From NCBI GenBank assembly GCA_002900995.3, contig CM035312.1, positions 1,178,001 through 1,242,000 on the forward strand: a stretch of 64,000 bases of DNA, given 5' to 3'. The stretch comes from Ganoderma boninense (taxonomy: Eukaryota; Basidiomycota; Agaricomycetes; Polyporales; Polyporaceae). The position numbers and the translations under genes are program-made. Shown in pieces: positions 1 to 10,401 of this stretch (its first letter is position 1; every line of letters starts with the position of its first letter). Below the pieces are notes generated by a model. That model saw only the letters and a list, made by a program, of their open reading frames with translations. It made no database searches and had not been told where the DNA came from.

Positions 1-1646
1 TATCAGCTCCGTATTCATCTGTTTCGTACAGTCCAACCAGCCATCTTCGCTGTTGCCTGGTTGTTCATGACCTTCGTTACCTCTGGTATGGCCGTCTGTT
101 CGACATTCGCCATTCTTCGACCCAAGGGAGGGGTACCCGCAACCCCGTTGTTCGTGTAAGTCCGCTACTTGGGCTCATACCCGCGATCAGGCGCTCACCT
201 CCATGTCCATTTATCTAGTCGAAGCCGCATACGGTGGCATGCGACGTGCCTGTTCCTGGCATTGGTACCGTTAGCTGCGTCGGGAGTTTATCTTGGGTTG
301 GCACTGAAGTTCGATGCTGTTCAACCCAATGACGGAATGAACTGCGACGCGACGCACCCGGTCTGGTACGCATACCCCTGGTCTATCCTTCCTATTCTCT
401 GTAAATATTCTGAAACGACATCCTCTGATCTCAACAGGATCCGTCTATTCAGTTATGCTGGAGTTCCTCTGCTTCTCGCCCTGCCGTCTCTCGTTTTGAC
501 TTGTACAGCAGGCTATCAATTCTACGCTCGCTCGTCTCATCACCATCATAGTCACTCGTTCGAACACGCTGTCGACCATTTCACCCCCGTCCCTCTCCGC
601 CGCCAATCGAGGACAAGGCCCAGTGGTGTCTACCACGAAGCGAAGACATTTGATCCATCATTGTGGTCGGAGGAAGCTGCCTCCAGCTCGACAGGAGCCC
701 CAGCCGATCAGCGGAGCACGACACCCTCCGGCATGATTGTCGAGGCCATACCTTCTCCACCAGATTCCCTCTCTTCTGGCCGGGTGCGAGTGACTGCTGG
801 ACGAGCGCCTGCTGTCAGAAGACAAGACTTGCGGTACCACTTACCCTTCCAATGGCGTTTCAACGAGCCTCTCAATTCTACAGGCGGCTTCCGCTCCTCT
901 CCAGACTCTTACCTCAACCACAGCAGAGGCAACAGCCGGCACACGCCGTCTCCACTCATATTCGCGAACCCGGCCGAAGAAGGGAGCCAGTACACGACGA
1001 CCGTGCCGGTCCCGTCGGATCCATCTGAGCGCCTACATGAAGCGGCACCCTGGCTGAAGGATGAAAAGGCGTTGTTGCGTCAGATGGAGAGGGTAAACCG
1101 GAGCTTAGCCCACCACCATTATCCCCGGAACACGAGGAAGGATTTAATTCACCACAACGATGACGAAGACTACGACGCTGTCAGCCGATCGCTGCGCTGG
1201 GCTCGACACTCGAACGGTAGCATCTCTTCGGTCAAGTCCGAGCTAGAGTTCACGCGACGGCCCCCGGGAGATGACATCGAGGAGGGATTGAGGAGGCCGT
1301 CCCCCGCTGAATGTGAGTGCCAATTGCCACCCCATTTCGTGCGTGTCGCGAATTGTTCGCAATGACTGAAATGCGTTCGTCTATAGTTTCAACGTATGAT
1401 GCCGCTCTCACCGAGACCCCAATACCCGACTTCACCAGTATGGTATGGCGGATCCTCTTCTTCCAGCTACTTTCCTCGGCTACGCAGATCGTTGCCACCA
1501 TTTCTTCTCTTGTCGACATGTCCAAGGAGCATACCCTGCCGGTGCCGTTTGGCACGCAACACGTCGCACTCCTGCTCATGGCGTGGATGCCCCTAATAGC
1601 GTTTGGGGTCCGCTGGCCGTGGTGGTGGAGAGGCCGTGCACTGTGA
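1..1646 (+). CDS. 7-TM receptor-like membrane protein, 5' end cut off by window
   Basis: The reading frame is open from base 1, so the N-terminus lies outside the window. Exons are inferred at 1-155, 219-365, 438-1312 and 1387-1646. The visible part has hydrophobic segments in exon 1 (around PAIFAVAWLFMTFV), exon 2 (LFLALVPLAASGVYLGLAL), exon 3 (SYAGVPLLLALPSLVLT) and two at the C-terminus (WRILFFQLLSSATQIVATI and HVALLLMAWMPLIAFG). A disordered, Ser/Pro/Arg-rich loop of about 250 residues separates the third and fourth of these. Five visible segments plus a missing N-terminus fit a seven-helix plasma-membrane receptor with a long cytoplasmic loop, as in fungal GPCR-like proteins; the ligand is unknown. 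The 72-nt intron 366-437 has no stop and a length divisible by three, so retention would add 24 residues. Splicing it restores a compact CDATHPVWIRLFSYAG stretch. The identification is by topology, not by a diagnostic motif. Confidence 0.7.
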
Positions 1647-2305
1647 CAGCTCGTGTACCATCCATCCATGCATTCCTCCGTCTCTCCGTTGTATCGTCGT
1701 TCGCTCACTCTGCGCTGCGTCCGCATTTCCCTCATTCTGTACTAGTTCGATCACTCGAAACTGTCTCTGCCGATCTCTTCCCGTGTCTGTGCCACCGTTC
1801 CGCCGTAGCTGGCGCTGCATTCATACCTTAACAGACTGTACAAGTAATGTGCTTTTACACAACATACACACGTCGTTGCTGCGTCTGCATAATTGTTCTT
1901 CCCCTCTGCCCTGTCCGCCGCCCTTCTCTCTCGGTATACCACCATCCACCTTCTCTCGTCTAACTCCCGCCATCTGGAGCTGTGTGCTCGCTTGTACTAG
2001 TAACGTAGTAGGTGTATACATAGAGCTGACAGCTCCCGTCACGTCATTCGCTTGCGTCTGGTTCGTTGAGTTAATGTGCCCTCTCATTCTGGTCTAGCCT
2101 TAACGGGATTCTACATGAGGATGACGACGGCGTGTTGAAGCCATTAATCATGATGCGTGTGCGACTGCATAAATACAATGCGGGAGAGCGCGATGCAAGC
2201 GTAACCGAGCAAGAACGAAATGGATCATGATGCATGATGATACAGCGGCTGGAGAAGGTCGATGATCAGGATGGTACGGACTGGAATGGGAGACTGGACC
2301 GGGGC
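1647..2305. other. Intergenic, convergent 3' regions
   Basis: This lies between the receptor-like gene (plus) and the CBS gene (minus), which converge. I see no credible coding frame; it is T/C-rich near the first gene, as expected for a 3' UTR. Confidence 0.6.
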
Positions 2306-3400
2306 TTAGAACCCACGGCGCGAAACGAAGTTCTGCGGGAATGGCGTCATGGTCAGCGAAAAGGCACGAACGGTAGCGGAGGAAGCGGAAGGACGGAGGC
2401 AGAGCGTTTTTGGCGATTTGAGTCTCAGAGGGACGGTGTAAGGGTCCGAGGGCTCAAGGAACGAGAAGCAAGGGAAGGCAGGGTGGGGAAGATGGAGGGG
2501 CGGTGAGACGCACCTCGAGATCTTGCGATGTCACGACGCCGAGGACAAATTTCCGGTCCCAATCGGTGACAATGGCGAAGATGTTGCGGGAGAGGAAGTC
2601 CTCGAGGTCCGCGAGCGGCGTCGAGGGCGCGATGACGGTATATGTTGTGCCTGTGCGCTTGAACTTGGTCATGTACTTCTCCACTTTATCACTCTGGACC
2701 AGGCAGGACAGCGAGTAGATGTCACGGCGGAGATGCGGCGAGCACAGGGAGAGGTGGGAGGCAAGGCGTCCTCGTTGAGTATAATGTTGTTCTGGGGCCG
2801 CGATAGGAGACAAGACTCACAGGGTCCGCCTCGCCTGCTTCCCACTTGGACTTGAGCGCAGCGACATCGATGTAGCCTAGCAGTTTCCGCTTGCGGTCAA
2901 GGACTCTGCGCATACGACCACAAGACCCGAGGCGGGGGTGCGGATGAACCATTGAGACGCAGGCGACGGGGCACGAGAGTGGGCGGTAGAAGTCAGTACT
3001 TGGGTATGGAACGGTGGTACAGCGTCCGCAGCGTTCCGCGGCAGCTTTCGCCATGGCATAGGGTTCGCGCGGCCCTCGCAGGGACCGCGAGCGGGGATAA
3101 GGGAGGGCACTCACGGGATGTGGGAGAAGTCGCGCTCGTAGGCCATCTCTATCGCGCGTGAGATGGCCTCGTCTGAGGGGAGCGAGAACGCCGGTGGTAA
3201 TTGGAGGTCCTGTGTCCATGTTCCGGACGTAACGGGCCCGGGACGAAGGAGATTGTGCATGTGTGCATGCGCGTGAGCTCCAGGATGATCGCTGACTAGT
3301 GCGCGCACGTTACGCTGACCTCTACAACCGCCCCGCGGTACTTGTCCGCGGACGGCTGGGCGAAGCTGGACTGGCTGGTCAAGGTGGCTGTTGTGGCCAT
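2306..3400 (-). CDS. Small CBS-domain protein
   Basis: Five exons are inferred (3320-3400, 3115-3209, 2821-2905, 2514-2693, 2306-2332), giving about 155 residues. The ATG at 3398-3400 starts MATTATL, and the protein ends NFVSRRGF. Two consecutive CBS motifs fill it: residues about 28-85 (DLQLPPAFSLPSDEAISRA, then FSHIPVLD and LLGYIDVAALK) and about 88-155 (VEKYMTKFKRTGTTYTVI, then IFAIVTDWDRKFVLGVVTSQ). A CBS pair usually binds adenine nucleotides and regulates a partner; no catalytic domain is attached here. The short stand-alone form resembles a conserved fungal CBS protein of unknown partner. All four introns are needed to keep the frame and each has GT-AG ends. It is transcribed divergently from RPN1. 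Confidence 0.85.
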
Positions 3401-3792
3401 TTCGCTCAAGATTTCGGTGGTCGTGTTTCTGGCGGCAACAGCAAGTAGGGGCAGAAGACAGCAGAAGGCCGTGAACGTTCCAAGAGCAATGCAGGAGGTT
3501 CGAGTCGGGGTTATAAGGAGACAAAGATGGGCCTCTGAGACAGGTCGCCGTCAGGTCATCCTCGATCGTGCAATCCTGCAGCGCACGATTCTGCTTGTTT
3601 TCGGCCGTCTCCGATTTGCTCGGACTTGATTTCTACGGAGATTACCCATATCCGGCAAGGCTCGGAAATTTACGCGTAATTCTTTGACCCCAGTCTAGGG
3701 TTTGGAAGCGACGTGCACTGACGCGTCGCGTCCACTCAAGCGGGCCAGTCAGTCCTGCACGCTCGTCCTCACCGTCCGCCACTTCCTCCACC
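3401..3792. promoter_or_regulatory. Divergent promoter region, CBS gene / RPN1
   Basis: This 392-bp spacer separates two divergent start codons and must contain both core promoters. I found no clear TATA box and no exact match to the yeast proteasome element GGTGGCAAA. Confidence 0.5.
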
Positions 3793-6700
3793 ATGCCTGA
3801 AGCCACCAAAGTTCCCATTCCTATTCCGTCGAAAGACCCGAAGAAGAAGCCAGAGGAAAAGCCCGACGAGGATGTAAAGGACGCAGCGGCCAAGAAGAAG
3901 GATGAGGAGAAGGAGGGCGAAGAACTGGTGCGTCTGGACAAAGTGTCCACAGGCTCGCAGCTGACATCGGCATGGTTATAGTCGGAAGAGGATCTGCAAC
4001 TCAAGAATGAGCTTGAGATGCTCATTGAACGCTTGCGAGTACGTCTATTATTTGGGCTGGGCCGCGTACACCCAGTTAACAGTGGCTGGATTAACTGCAG
4101 GAATCGGACACCAAACTCTACCGGCCTGCTCTAGAGACCCTGAGGACACTCATCCGGACGTCAACCTCATCCATGACGTCTGTTCCGAAACCGTTGAAGT
4201 TCTTGCACCCTCACTACCCCGCACTGCAAGCACTGTACGAGACATGGCCCGTATCGGACGACAAGGTGAGGTCGGCTTCATGTTCTAACGGGAGCAGTAG
4301 CAATACGTTGTTCGAATGGCCGGCGTTCCGTTGCTCATCTATTCCATAGAGCTTGTTTGCAGATATTCTTTCCGTCCTGGCCATGACGTACTCCGATACC
4401 CAACCACGAGGGACACTCCGTTACCGCCTTCTTTCTGCTTCTCTGCAACCGTCATCACCCCTCTCTGAACCTGGTTCTTGGGGCCATGAATATGTCCGCC
4501 ACCTTGCCGCAGAACTAGGCGAAGAATACAACTCGCGGGAGCTAGACGAGGCAGGTGTGGAGAAGGAGTCGGAGGAGGAAAGCCCGGTACCGGGAACCGT
4601 GGACGACCTCCGCAATCTTGCCATAGAATGTGCTACATTCCTTCTGCAGCACAATGCTGAACCGGACGCGGTGGACCTTTTGGAGGAGCTCGAGATTGTG
4701 GACAAGATTGTTGATATCGTGGATGAAAACACATACGAACGCGTGTGCCAGTACATGATTCGGTGAGTCGCTTCGTTTGAAAACATGAACACGATTTGCT
4801 CAGTCTTCGGACCGCTAGTTGTGTCAACCTTCTTCCGCCACCCGACGATGTCTCCTTCCTCCGAACAGCACACCGCATATATGCCAAACACAACAAGTTC
4901 CCGCAGGCACTCGCATTATCAATACGCCTCGGTGACCAGGATCTCATGCGAAAGGACTTCAACGCCCCGGCCAACCCCATGATGAAGAAGCAGCTTGCGT
5001 TCCTTCTCGCACGCGCGCAAGTGCCCAGGGAATTGCTGGAGGCGCCTGCGGAAGACGGCATGGATGATGGCGAGACCGAGTTGCCAGAGGACCTTCTTGA
5101 GTGCTTGAGCAACACCCGCCTCAGCGCGCAATTCAAGGAGTTTGGCAAGGAGCTCAATGTCCTAGAGCCGAAGAGCTTGGAGGATGTGTACAAGTCGCAT
5201 CTCGAGAACACTCGTATGTACCGCACTCGGGAGTGGCGTATACTTGCCATCATAGTTAACACCGCCCTATAGGGACAGCAACAGCCGCCAACGTCGACTC
5301 CGCAAAGGCCAACCTCGCTGGTACCTTCGTGAACGCGTTCGTTAATGCTGGGTTTGGTAACGACAAGCTTATGGCGAAGGCGGAAGAGGGCAACAGCTGG
5401 GTCTACAAGAACAAGGACCACGGTATGCTCAGTGCTACCGCGTCCCTTGGTCTCTCCGTCCTCTGGGACACAGATGAGGGTCTCTCCCAGGTCGACAAGT
5501 ACACGTACTCGTCGGAGGAGCACATCAAGGCAGGAGCGTTCCTCGCGTTCGGCATCCTCAACTCGGGTGTACGCACCGAAGCCGACGCGGCCCTCGCGCT
5601 GCTGGGCGAGTACGTTGAGAACAAGTCCGTCTCGCTCAAGACCTCAGCGATCATCGGCCTTGGGCTGGCGTATGCGGGCGCTCAGCGGGCGGATATCATG
5701 GACCTGATCCTGCCATACGTTGCGGACGAGGGCGTGTCGATGGAGATCGCGTCGTTGACGTCGCTCGCGCTGGGCTTCATCTTCGTCGGGAGCGGGAACG
5801 GCGAGATCGCAAGCACGATCTTGCAGACGCTAATGGAGCGCGAGGACAAGTACCTTGACGAGAAGTGGGCGAGGTACATGGTCCTCGGTCTTGCACTACT
5901 CTATCTCGGTATGCTTCGCGTTATGGTCACTGCTCAAATGACTCTAATATGTCTGTTCAGGCCTGCAAGAAGGTGCGGACGCGACGATAGCGACGCTCAA
6001 GGCCATTGAGCACCAGATTGCACAAACCGCTGCTGTGCTCGTCGACATGTGCTCATTCGCAGGCACGGGTAACGTCTTGAAGGTGCAAGAGCTGCTACAC
6101 TACTGTGATGAGCACATCGACAAGACTCCAAAGGAGAAGAAGGATGACAAAGACACAACGCCAGAAGAGCCGCCAAAGGACGACACCTTCCAGGCGTTCG
6201 CTGTGATCGGCATCGCATTGGTGGCGATGGGTGAAGAGATCGGCTCTGAAATGTCACTACGACAGCTCAACCATCTCGTACGCGTTTACTCGTTTTGTAT
6301 GGCGGTCAACTTGTGGCTGACGATATATGGCTTTAGATGCATTACGGCGAACCTGTCGTCCGTAAAGCGGTGCCGCTCGCCCTCGGTCTCGTCAGCGCGT
6401 CAAATCCCCAGCTGCCCATCATGGACACTCTCTCGAAGTACTCCCACGACAACGACCTCCAGGTTGCACTCAATGCGATCTTCGCAATGGGCCTCATTGG
6501 TGCAGGCACGAACAACGCACGTCTAGCACAGATGCTACGACAGCTCGCGGGCTACTACTACAAGGAGCCTGATTGCCTGTTCATGGTTCGCATTGCGCAG
6601 GGCCTTGTCCACATGGGCAAGGGGACGATCACCATCAACCCCTTCTTCTCCGACCGGACGATTATGAGCAGGACAGCGGTCGCAGGTCTGCTGGCTACCA

Positions 6701-7104
6701 TTACAGCGTTCACGGATGCCAAGGGCTGTAAGTGTTTATTATCGTTCTACGCAAGATGCTCTCACTGACCATGTGCGCATATAGTCATTCTCGACCGCTA
6801 CCACTGGATGCTCTACTTCTTGGTCCCTGCGATGTACCCACGGTTCCTCATGACGCTCGACGAAGAGTTGAACAACATCCCGGTTACCGTGCGCGTCGGT
6901 CAGGCGGTCGACGTCGTCGGCCAGGCCGGCAAGCCAAGAACGATCTCGGGCTTCCAAACGCACTCCACGCCAGTGCGGCTCGGTACGACAGAACGTGCGG
7001 AGCTTGCGACAGAGGAGTACATCCCATTCGCACATGTGCTGGAAGGCTTCGTCATTTTGCAGAAGAACCCCGGTTGGGAGAAGGAGGACAAAATGGACAT
7101 CTAA
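3793..7104 (+). CDS. RPN1: 26S proteasome regulatory subunit RPN1 (PSMD2)
   Basis: This is the largest non-ATPase subunit of the 19S base. It docks ubiquitin receptors and the deubiquitinase Ubp6 and acts in nucleus and cytosol. Nine exons are inferred; the first runs 3793-3927 and starts [20 protein letters not shown]. The order is: charged Lys/Glu N-terminus; a conserved helical N-domain ([34 protein letters not shown]); the toroid of proteasome/cyclosome repeats ([66 protein letters not shown]); and a C-terminal domain ending EKEDKMDI. Introns are short (roughly 50-85 nt). A Lys/Glu-rich insert ([20 protein letters not shown]) interrupts the toroid, as in other RPN1 proteins. Identification is by long, family-wide conservation and I see no lesion. 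The gene diverges from the CBS gene. Confidence 0.95.
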
Positions 7105-7523
7105 GCCTCGTACAACGGCGCACGCATGACCCTCGTATTGTAGAACTTTTGCTGTCGGTGTATCTCTAATTCCATTCCATTTCGGACTCTCAGGGTGCCA
7201 TTGGTGTGCGATTCGGTGTGTGAAGTGGTGAGCGCGGAGATGGTGCGTAACTTTCCGTGGTCGAGACGACATCCACGGCTGCTGCATTGCAATATTGACG
7301 CCTCTCCTCTCCTTCTGGCAGATCTTCCCAAAACATGCTTCCATGTTCAGCAGGTGGAAGGCTGTGCTAAAGTAATCCGATCAAATACGATTGTACAGTG
7401 TTTGACGAATCAGCAAGTGGTTTGGCTCGTCCACTCCTCGAATCCGATGCCCGTCTGTATTGCTGCAGGCGTACTAACGTACGAGCCCACAGAGGGCGGA
7501 TGGAGGCAGTACAATCTCTTACC
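7105..7523. other. Intergenic, RPN1 3' region
   Basis: The RPN1 3' flank. Frames are open only in short stretches and match no family I recognise. Confidence 0.5.
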
Positions 7524-7936
7524 CATGTGTCCCATGGTCCTTCTCGCCTCGCAGCAGCGTTGACCTTGACTCAGAATGGGACTCATGTTCGTATCATCGG
7601 CAAGGCTATTTCGTACCACCAACAGGCTCATGGTGCTGGTCTTCAGGTGGGCAATCCTTCGATGTTTGGTTTGGGCTTCCACTAACTATGCGTACCCACC
7701 GTTGTTTCAAGCCATAGACGATGGAGGCCTTCCAGTCCCTCGGCATCCTCGAGGACGCGCGTCGCCATGCCCGAACGATCGTGTAGGCGCGCTCATATGA
7801 GCTCATGGAGCCTACGTGGACCTGGTGGTCCAAGCAGCCATTCGAGTGGACCCCGGATCGCTTTGAGGCGAGTTTTCCTTGGTTCCGGGAGCAATTGACA
7901 GAGCATCGTCTAGGTTACTCTGACAATTGCCAATAA
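7524..7936 (+). pseudogene. Decayed N-terminal fragment of an FAD-dependent aromatic monooxygenase
   Basis: From 7524 the frame reads SHGPSRLAAALTLTQNGTHVRIIGKAISYHQQAHGAGLQ-like sequence. This corresponds to the Rossmann FAD-binding start of phenol-hydroxylase-type monooxygenases, normally GAGPSGLAAALTL...HGAGLQPRT. A plausible intron (7647-7717, GT-AG) leads into TMEAFQSLGILEDARRHARTIV, then an in-frame TAG at 7784-7786. The frame continues (ELMEPTWTWWSKQPFEWTPD) to a stop near 7934. The glycine-rich FAD motif is altered (GAGPSG became SHGPSR), an internal stop is present, and the remaining roughly 450 residues are not recognisable downstream. I infer a truncated relic. The family assignment rests on motif resemblance recalled by eye. 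Confidence 0.6.
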
Positions 7937-8498
7937 GTACGATAACCTCGGCGGGAAACTTCTGGCTCTCGTCCAGAAGCGCGTCGCATCCCCCGCGCTC
8001 GGTATGAGACTGAACGCTGTCTCGCTGTAACCCTCACGTTGTCCAGGTCCGGCCTCTATCACCATACATCGCGAGGAAAGAGGAGGACATCCCAAAGCCG
8101 TGCCACAGGACAAGCCCACCTTTCTCCAGTGGCGCACCCTCGCGATCTGCCAGTTCAGAAAAAGTTAGCATTACGATGCTTACTTGAGTGATTCAAGTAG
8201 TCACACAAGAGATGGACCTGTCAAGCCTCTATCCATGGATGTCGGTGGTGGTAGCTTGAGGTTAAGCTGGTTAAGGAACGTTGGTGACAGTGGGTGCCCA
8301 AATGAAAGACGCCGGCGTCTGTGTTGGCGGATCGTCGGAGCCGCCGGTGACAAGTAAGTACTTACATGAGTCGTGACCACCATCGATGGATTGTGATGCT
8401 TCAAGTTTCGCACATGCGATGCCGACAGATGTTTGCACTACAAGGCAAGAACCCATCCCTCGCGCGCTCACCTCTGGACTGAAACACGACCGTAACAA
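7937..8498. other. Intergenic with possible further relic sequence; LYC1-like gene promoter
   Basis: No gene is recognised. A short open frame near 8075-8165 could be further debris of the monooxygenase fragment but has no clear motif. The 3' part must contain the promoter of the acetyltransferase gene. Confidence 0.4.
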
Positions 8499-9987
8499 AT
8501 GGCGGAAACGACGTACTCCTCGCTGTCGTGGTCCCTTGCTGACCTATCGCTTTTCCCCGCTACCTACGAGCAAATCATCGAGTCGCGCAAGCGCACTGCT
8601 GTCCAATGGTCAGGAAACATGACTTTGGAACAGTATCTCCAGCGAGACGCGATATTGGATAGACAAGAGCACGCCGCAGAGGGGAAATTCGTCACCTGGT
8701 GAGGAACTAGATTCCCGTTCCCAAATACTACCGCCTTCACCCTCCCCTCAATTGTATCAATACGTGCTGATGCCAAATTTTCCTCCTCAGGGTGCTCGCT
8801 CCTAGAAGTAATCCAGCTACGCTTGACTTTATGTGTTCATGTGAGACGTAAGTTGTAGCTCCGAGTCTTTAGAACACATGTCAGCTAACGTCATGATCCC
8901 TTCATCCCACTCAAGGTTCCGCAGAACTGCCCTTGTCGCAAGGCGTCAGGCGGGTTCAACTGCATCAGAAATCCGAGAAGTCACTGCATACGGGGTAGCG
9001 TCGGTTTTCACGCCGACGCGGAACCGAAAGAAAGGCTACGCGCGACATATGATGCGTCTGCTCCACTGGGTGCTGGCACCCCGCTCCGCTCTTCCTCCGA
9101 CGTTCCCCAAGGAATGGGGCATGCCTCCAGACGAGACGATGCTCCAGTCCGCTGGCGTTGCGAATGCACAATTCTCCGTCCTCTACAGCGACATCGGGAG
9201 CGAGTTTTATCAATCCTCAGGTCTGGACGCATCGTCGCACAACGGCTGGTACGTCACAGGCTTGACGGAGACCTCTTGGACGTTCGATGCCGAAGCCACC
9301 CCTTGTTCACCATCTCGATCTGACGCCACGACACCCAACCGTAATGTGAAGCACCTGACGCAGGACGAAGTCAACGAACTTTACAATTATGACGCCGACT
9401 GGATAAGAGACGACCTCTCCCGCCCCTCCGCCACAGGGTCCGAGACCACTCAGGCTCCGGGGGCCACATGTTTCACTTTCCTCCCGCACAAGGGCGTCGG
9501 TGGCTTCAACATATCGCGCACAGTGCAATTCGGGCCCGATCTGCAGCCCTTCCTGCCGCTATCCCGGTGGGGCGTCGTGCTTCTGCCTCAGTCCGTTTCC
9601 ACTCTCGCCGACGCCCTTGCAGATCTCGGACCGGGTCTCGAAGCTAAGACACCAAAGGCTCTTCCTTTCATATCGTGGACTTTCGACACAGGGCGCAAGG
9701 AGAAGACCCTGGTGGTCACACGGTTGCGCGCCGACGAGGAGGACTTCCCTGTCCTGCTGGAGGAGATGAAGGTCGTGGCGCGCGAGGAGAACGTTAAAAA
9801 GATCGCCTTTTGGTACATGCATCCTTCCCTTCGGCGTATCGCCGAAACGAAAGGTTGGAAGACTGCCGACCGGGAAGACCACTTATCCTCAGTGAAATGG
9901 TATGGCGACGAGGGCGAGGAAGAGCTGGAGTGGGTATACAACGAGAAGTACGTGAAATCTGTTTTGCACACCAAGACACCGCGTTGA
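8499..9987 (+). CDS. LYC1: LYC1-like GNAT family N-acetyltransferase
   Basis: Exons 8499-8698, 8791-8847 and 8916-9987 give about 442 residues from ATG 8499. The N-terminal half is a GNAT fold: FVTWVLAPRS, then EIREVTAYGVASVFTPTRNRKKGYARHMM, where RNRKKGYA is the acetyl-CoA pyrophosphate-binding loop (Q/RxxGxG/A type). The C-terminal half, with conserved stretches such as FSVLYSDIGSEFYQSSG and NVKKIAFWYMH, is characteristic of the fungal LYC1 group. The Yarrowia founder acetylates L-lysine as the first step of lysine degradation. The product is probably cytosolic. An alternative in-frame ATG at 8878 would discard the first two exons and part of the fold, so I prefer 8499. Substrate specificity is inferred from family only. 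The downstream neighbour is an amidase on the other strand. Confidence 0.85.
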
Positions 9988-10401
9988 CCTCCTTCACATG
10001 GCAAATAGATTCTGTTGGTGTTGATGCATTGTATGTACTTGTGATTGATGCAAGCCATATAGATATAGATCGGTCTGGGGAACGATAAGTGCAGAGTCTT
10101 CATCGGTAGCAAACCACGAACAGTAGAGATACATGGGGTATTATGTAGACCGTGACTGAAACACAAGCGCGCAAGTAATGAGCCGCTAAGATATGGAACA
10201 ATAAGTAGAGTGCGAAAGCATTCTTCGAGACGTGAGCAACGAGCGTGATAGTAGAGAGCATAAACGAGAGCAAATGAGTGTAAGTAACAAGTAACAGTGG
10301 ACTCAGTCTTCAGACCAGAGCCAATCCGATAAGTCGAGCCCCATAGTGGTAACAGCACGCGCACCTTCGCAATACCCGGAAAGTCCGAAGCACGGTCGGG
10401 C
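9988..10401. other. Intergenic, convergent 3' ends
   Basis: This 414-bp spacer between the converging acetyltransferase and amidase genes is AT-richer than its neighbours. I see nothing coding. Confidence 0.6.

Noticed and set aside
8878..8915. ATG at 8878 as the start of the acetyltransferase
   Set aside because: It lies in the second intron; the exons from 8499 supply conserved sequence and join in phase.
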